64,000 nt of DNA from NCBI RefSeq assembly GCF_000701905.1, contig NZ_KL370832.1:1-64000 (forward strand), in the 5' to 3' direction. The notes below the pieces were generated by a model. That model saw nothing but the letters and a program-made list of their open reading frames with translations, did not search any database and had not been told where the DNA came from. The stretch is from Proteiniclasticum ruminis DSM 24773 (lineage in GTDB: Bacteria; Bacillota; Clostridia; Clostridiales; Clostridiaceae). The position numbers and the translations under genes were made by a program. Of this stretch, positions 62,272 through 64,000 are shown one piece after another; the stretch's first letter is position 1, and every line of letters starts with the position of its first letter.

Positions 62272-63192
62272 ATGATCATTGTTGTAGGAAGCCTCAACAT
62301 GGATCTTGTGATCCAGTCTCAGCACATTCCAAGACCTGGAGAAACAGTGCTTGGCAACGGGTTCAAACAGATTCCAGGAGGAAAGGGCGCAAACCAGGCA
62401 GACGCAGTGGCAAAGCTTAAAGGGGAAGTATCCATGATTGGAGCCGTTGGTGCGGATTCCTTTGGAGATGCGCTAATAAAGAGCCTGAAAGAAGACGGTG
62501 TGGAAATTTCAGGCATCTATAGGAAAAAAGAAGAGCCCACGGGCGTTGCAGCCATCATCGTGGAGAAAAGCGGAAACAATGCCATCACCGTGGCTTCCGG
62601 AGCAAACTTTCTTCTTACACGAGAGGATGTGGCAGCAAAGGAAGATCTATTTATAGAAAATGGAATTCTTCTGACCCAGCTGGAAACACCCCTCGATACG
62701 GTGCAGTATGCCCTGAAAGCCGCAAAAGCACATGGCATGAAAACCATCCTCAATCCGGCACCTGGAAGAAGCCTGCCAGAAGAAATCTTCCAGTATATAG
62801 ATTTCATCACCCCCAACGAAACAGAACTGGATCTGCTCACGGGCATGAACACAGACACCATGGAAACTATTGAAAAAGCAGCACAAAGTCTCCTTGAAAA
62901 AGGACTGACCCATGTGCTGGTGACCTTAGGTAAAAATGGAGCTCTCCATGTGACGAAAGAAGGAATGAAACACTATGAAGGCCATGTGGTGAAAGCGATA
63001 GATACCACAGCCGCAGGTGACTGCTTCAATGGCGCCTTTGCAGTGGGACTTTCGGAAGGAAAATCCATGGAAGAATCTATTTCCTTTGCCATGGCAGCCG
63101 CAGCGCTGAGCGTCACAAAAGAAGGAGCCCAAACATCACTGCCCTTAAGGGAAGAAGTGGAAAAGTTTATGAAAGAAGGAAAAGTCCAATGA
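62272..63192 (+). CDS. rbsK: Ribokinase
   Basis: The 306-aa PfkB-family kinase phosphorylates ribose to ribose-5-phosphate. It shows [12 protein letters not shown] at the N-terminus, [16 protein letters not shown] near residue 41 (ribose contact and PfkB motif 1), [12 protein letters not shown] near residue 182, [11 protein letters not shown], and the catalytic [17 protein letters not shown] near residue 245. AAGGAGGAG lies before ATG 62272. It overlaps rbsD by 4 bp. All family residues are present. Confidence 0.96.
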   Translation: MIIVVGSLNMDLVIQSQHIPRPGETVLGNGFKQIPGGKGANQADAVAKLKGEVSMIGAVGADSFGDALIKSLKEDGVEISGIYRKKEEPTGVAAIIVEKSGNNAITVASGANFLLTREDVAAKEDLFIENGILLTQLETPLDTVQYALKAAKAHGMKTILNPAPGRSLPEEIFQYIDFITPNETELDLLTGMNTDTMETIEKAAQSLLEKGLTHVLVTLGKNGALHVTKEGMKHYEGHVVKAIDTTAAGDCFNGAFAVGLSEGKSMEESISFAMAAAALSVTKEGAQTSLPLREEVEKFMKEGKVQ

Positions 63193-63608
63193 AACGAGGA
63201 ATGCTGTTAAATTCAGAAATCTCTTATGTCATCAGTAAATTGGGACACACAGATACTTTAACCATTGGAGACTGCGGTCTTCCGGTACCAGATGGTGTCC
63301 AGAGGATCGACCTTGCAGTAGTAAAAGGCCTGCCGGAATTCATGCCTGTACTTCAAGCCATCCTGGAAGAACAGGAGATTGAGAAAGTCATTCTGGCAGA
63401 AGAAATCAAAAGCGCAAATCCAGTACTTCTGCACGAAATTCTTAGTTTTATTGAAAGGACTGGCGTAAAGGAAGGAAAAACCATCGACGTGGAGTATGTC
63501 CCCCATGAAGAGTTCAAAAAGAAGACAAGAGACTCCAAAGCTGTGGTGAGAACAGGAGAATATAAGGCCTACGCCAACATTATCCTGGTCTCCAGTGTCA
63601 CCTTCTAA
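63189..63608 (+). CDS. rbsD: D-ribose pyranase
   Basis: The 139-aa protein converts beta-pyranose ribose to the furanose form used by ribokinase. It has the RbsD start [33 protein letters not shown] with the catalytic His (H20) and the C-terminal [15 protein letters not shown] with the ligand-binding Tyr and Asn. Full length. It overlaps rbsK by 4 bp and precedes the ABC ATPase gene by 45 bp. Confidence 0.96.
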   Translation: MKRGMLLNSEISYVISKLGHTDTLTIGDCGLPVPDGVQRIDLAVVKGLPEFMPVLQAILEEQEIEKVILAEEIKSANPVLLHEILSFIERTGVKEGKTIDVEYVPHEEFKKKTRDSKAVVRTGEYKAYANIILVSSVTF

Positions 63609-63653
63609 GGAGAGAAGTAAAATGAGAAGTAGTAAGAAAAGGGAGGGGAGAGC

Positions 63654-64000
63654 ATGGCAAAGCAGCTGAATCAGCCCATTGTCTCCATGAAAGGCATCAG
63701 CAAGGAGTTTAACGGTGTCTACGTTCTGAAAAATGTGGACTTCAACATCTATAAAGGAAGAGTCATGGCTCTCATCGGAGAAAACGGGGCTGGAAAATCC
63801 ACCCTGATGAAGATCCTCACGGGAGTCTACGAAAAGACAGAAGGAGAGATCCTTCTCCAGGGAAAACCAGTGAACTTCCATGATACGAAAGAATCCCAGG
63901 ATGGGGGCATCGCCTTCATCCATCAGGAACTGAACCTCATCAAGGATTTGTCCATCGCTGAAAACATCTGTCTTGGAAGAGAACCAGTGACATCCACCCG
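63654..64000 (+). CDS. rbsA: Ribose ABC transporter ATPase, N-terminal part (runs off the window)
   Basis: From ATG 63654 (GGGAGGGG at 63641-63648) 115 residues are visible: VSMKGISKEFNGVYVLKNVDF, Walker A GENGAGKSTLMKILTG near residue 42, then GGIAFIHQELNLIKDLSIAENICLGREP with the Q-loop. This is the first ATPase domain of a duplicated monosaccharide-type ATPase (RbsA/MglA class). The operon makes ribose the likely substrate. The rest of the gene is outside the window. Confidence 0.92.
   Translation, partial: MAKQLNQPIVSMKGISKEFNGVYVLKNVDFNIYKGRVMALIGENGAGKSTLMKILTGVYEKTEGEILLQGKPVNFHDTKESQDGGIAFIHQELNLIKDLSIAENICLGREPVTST

Noticed and set aside
63258-63923. 221-codon open frame on the - strand over rbsD and rbsA
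   Set aside because: Both + strand genes are certain by motif, and the reverse frame is a shadow.
1-64000. tRNA or rRNA genes
   Set aside because: I looked for cloverleaf ends and conserved rRNA segments and found none that I could support; a covariance-model scan would be decisive.

Overview
The window reads as the chromosome of a low-GC Gram-positive, most likely of class Clostridia. Signs are AGGAGG-type ribosome sites with frequent GTG and TTG starts, a T-box leader, an AgrB/AgrD pheromone cassette, an LPXTG surface protein, a Liv-type ABC transporter and an RbsR-type regulator. I see no rRNA or tRNA genes and no CRISPR array, and I do not name a species.

Region 1 (1-17.1 kb) is a visibly AT-rich capsule or cell-surface polysaccharide locus, all on the + strand. 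It opens with the right end of an IS200/IS605 element (TnpB C-terminus plus element end). This element has cut off the priming sugar-phosphate transferase, of which only the 3' part remains. Next come a GNAT, a DegT-like aminotransferase and a FemAB-like acyltransferase. A WbuB-like glycosyltransferase follows, with the UDP-L-FucNAc pathway capE-capF-capG; capF carries a one-base frameshift. Then come a GT2, an odd trio (thymidylate-kinase-like, APH-like kinase, NTP_transf_5-like nucleotidyltransferase), a GT4, the polymerase (wzy) and the flippase (wzx). Gene-free, apparently decayed stretches separate the last three.

Region 2 (17.1-26.5 kb) is accessory. It holds a degenerate ~25-bp repeat array, the first of three paralogs of an uncharacterised protein family, a solitary IS3 orfB and an unknown gene. 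An agr-type quorum-sensing cassette follows: DUF5317 protein, kinase-less AgrC-like sensor, AgrB, a 42-aa AgrD, and a GGDEF/HD-GYP c-di-GMP protein. The region ends with the long paralog and a decayed LPXTG surface-protein remnant.

Region 3 (26.6-33.0 kb) is a complete aspartate-to-threonine operon (lysC-asd-hom-thrC-thrB) behind a threonine-type T-box leader. An IS21 element (33.0-35.6 kb) follows. Downstream are a 5'-truncated third paralog and a 1604-aa LPXTG protein with 84-residue repeats, a second copy of the paralog-plus-surface-protein arrangement. A pcp peptidase closes this part.

Region 4 (42.9-60 kb) is carbon metabolism. It contains iolA, a DeoR regulator, and the operon iolJ-iolC-iolB. 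An IS3 element is inserted in the loop of a long inverted repeat. A YesMN-type two-component system follows, divergent from a livKHMGF transporter operon that ends in a split transketolase. The early inositol genes (iolG, iolE, iolD) are not in the window.

Region 5 (60-64 kb) has a decayed MqsR/MqsA-like toxin-antitoxin locus with an intact 24-bp palindrome. It ends with a ribose operon: LacI-type regulator with its own operator, rbsK, rbsD, and the start of rbsA, which runs off the window.
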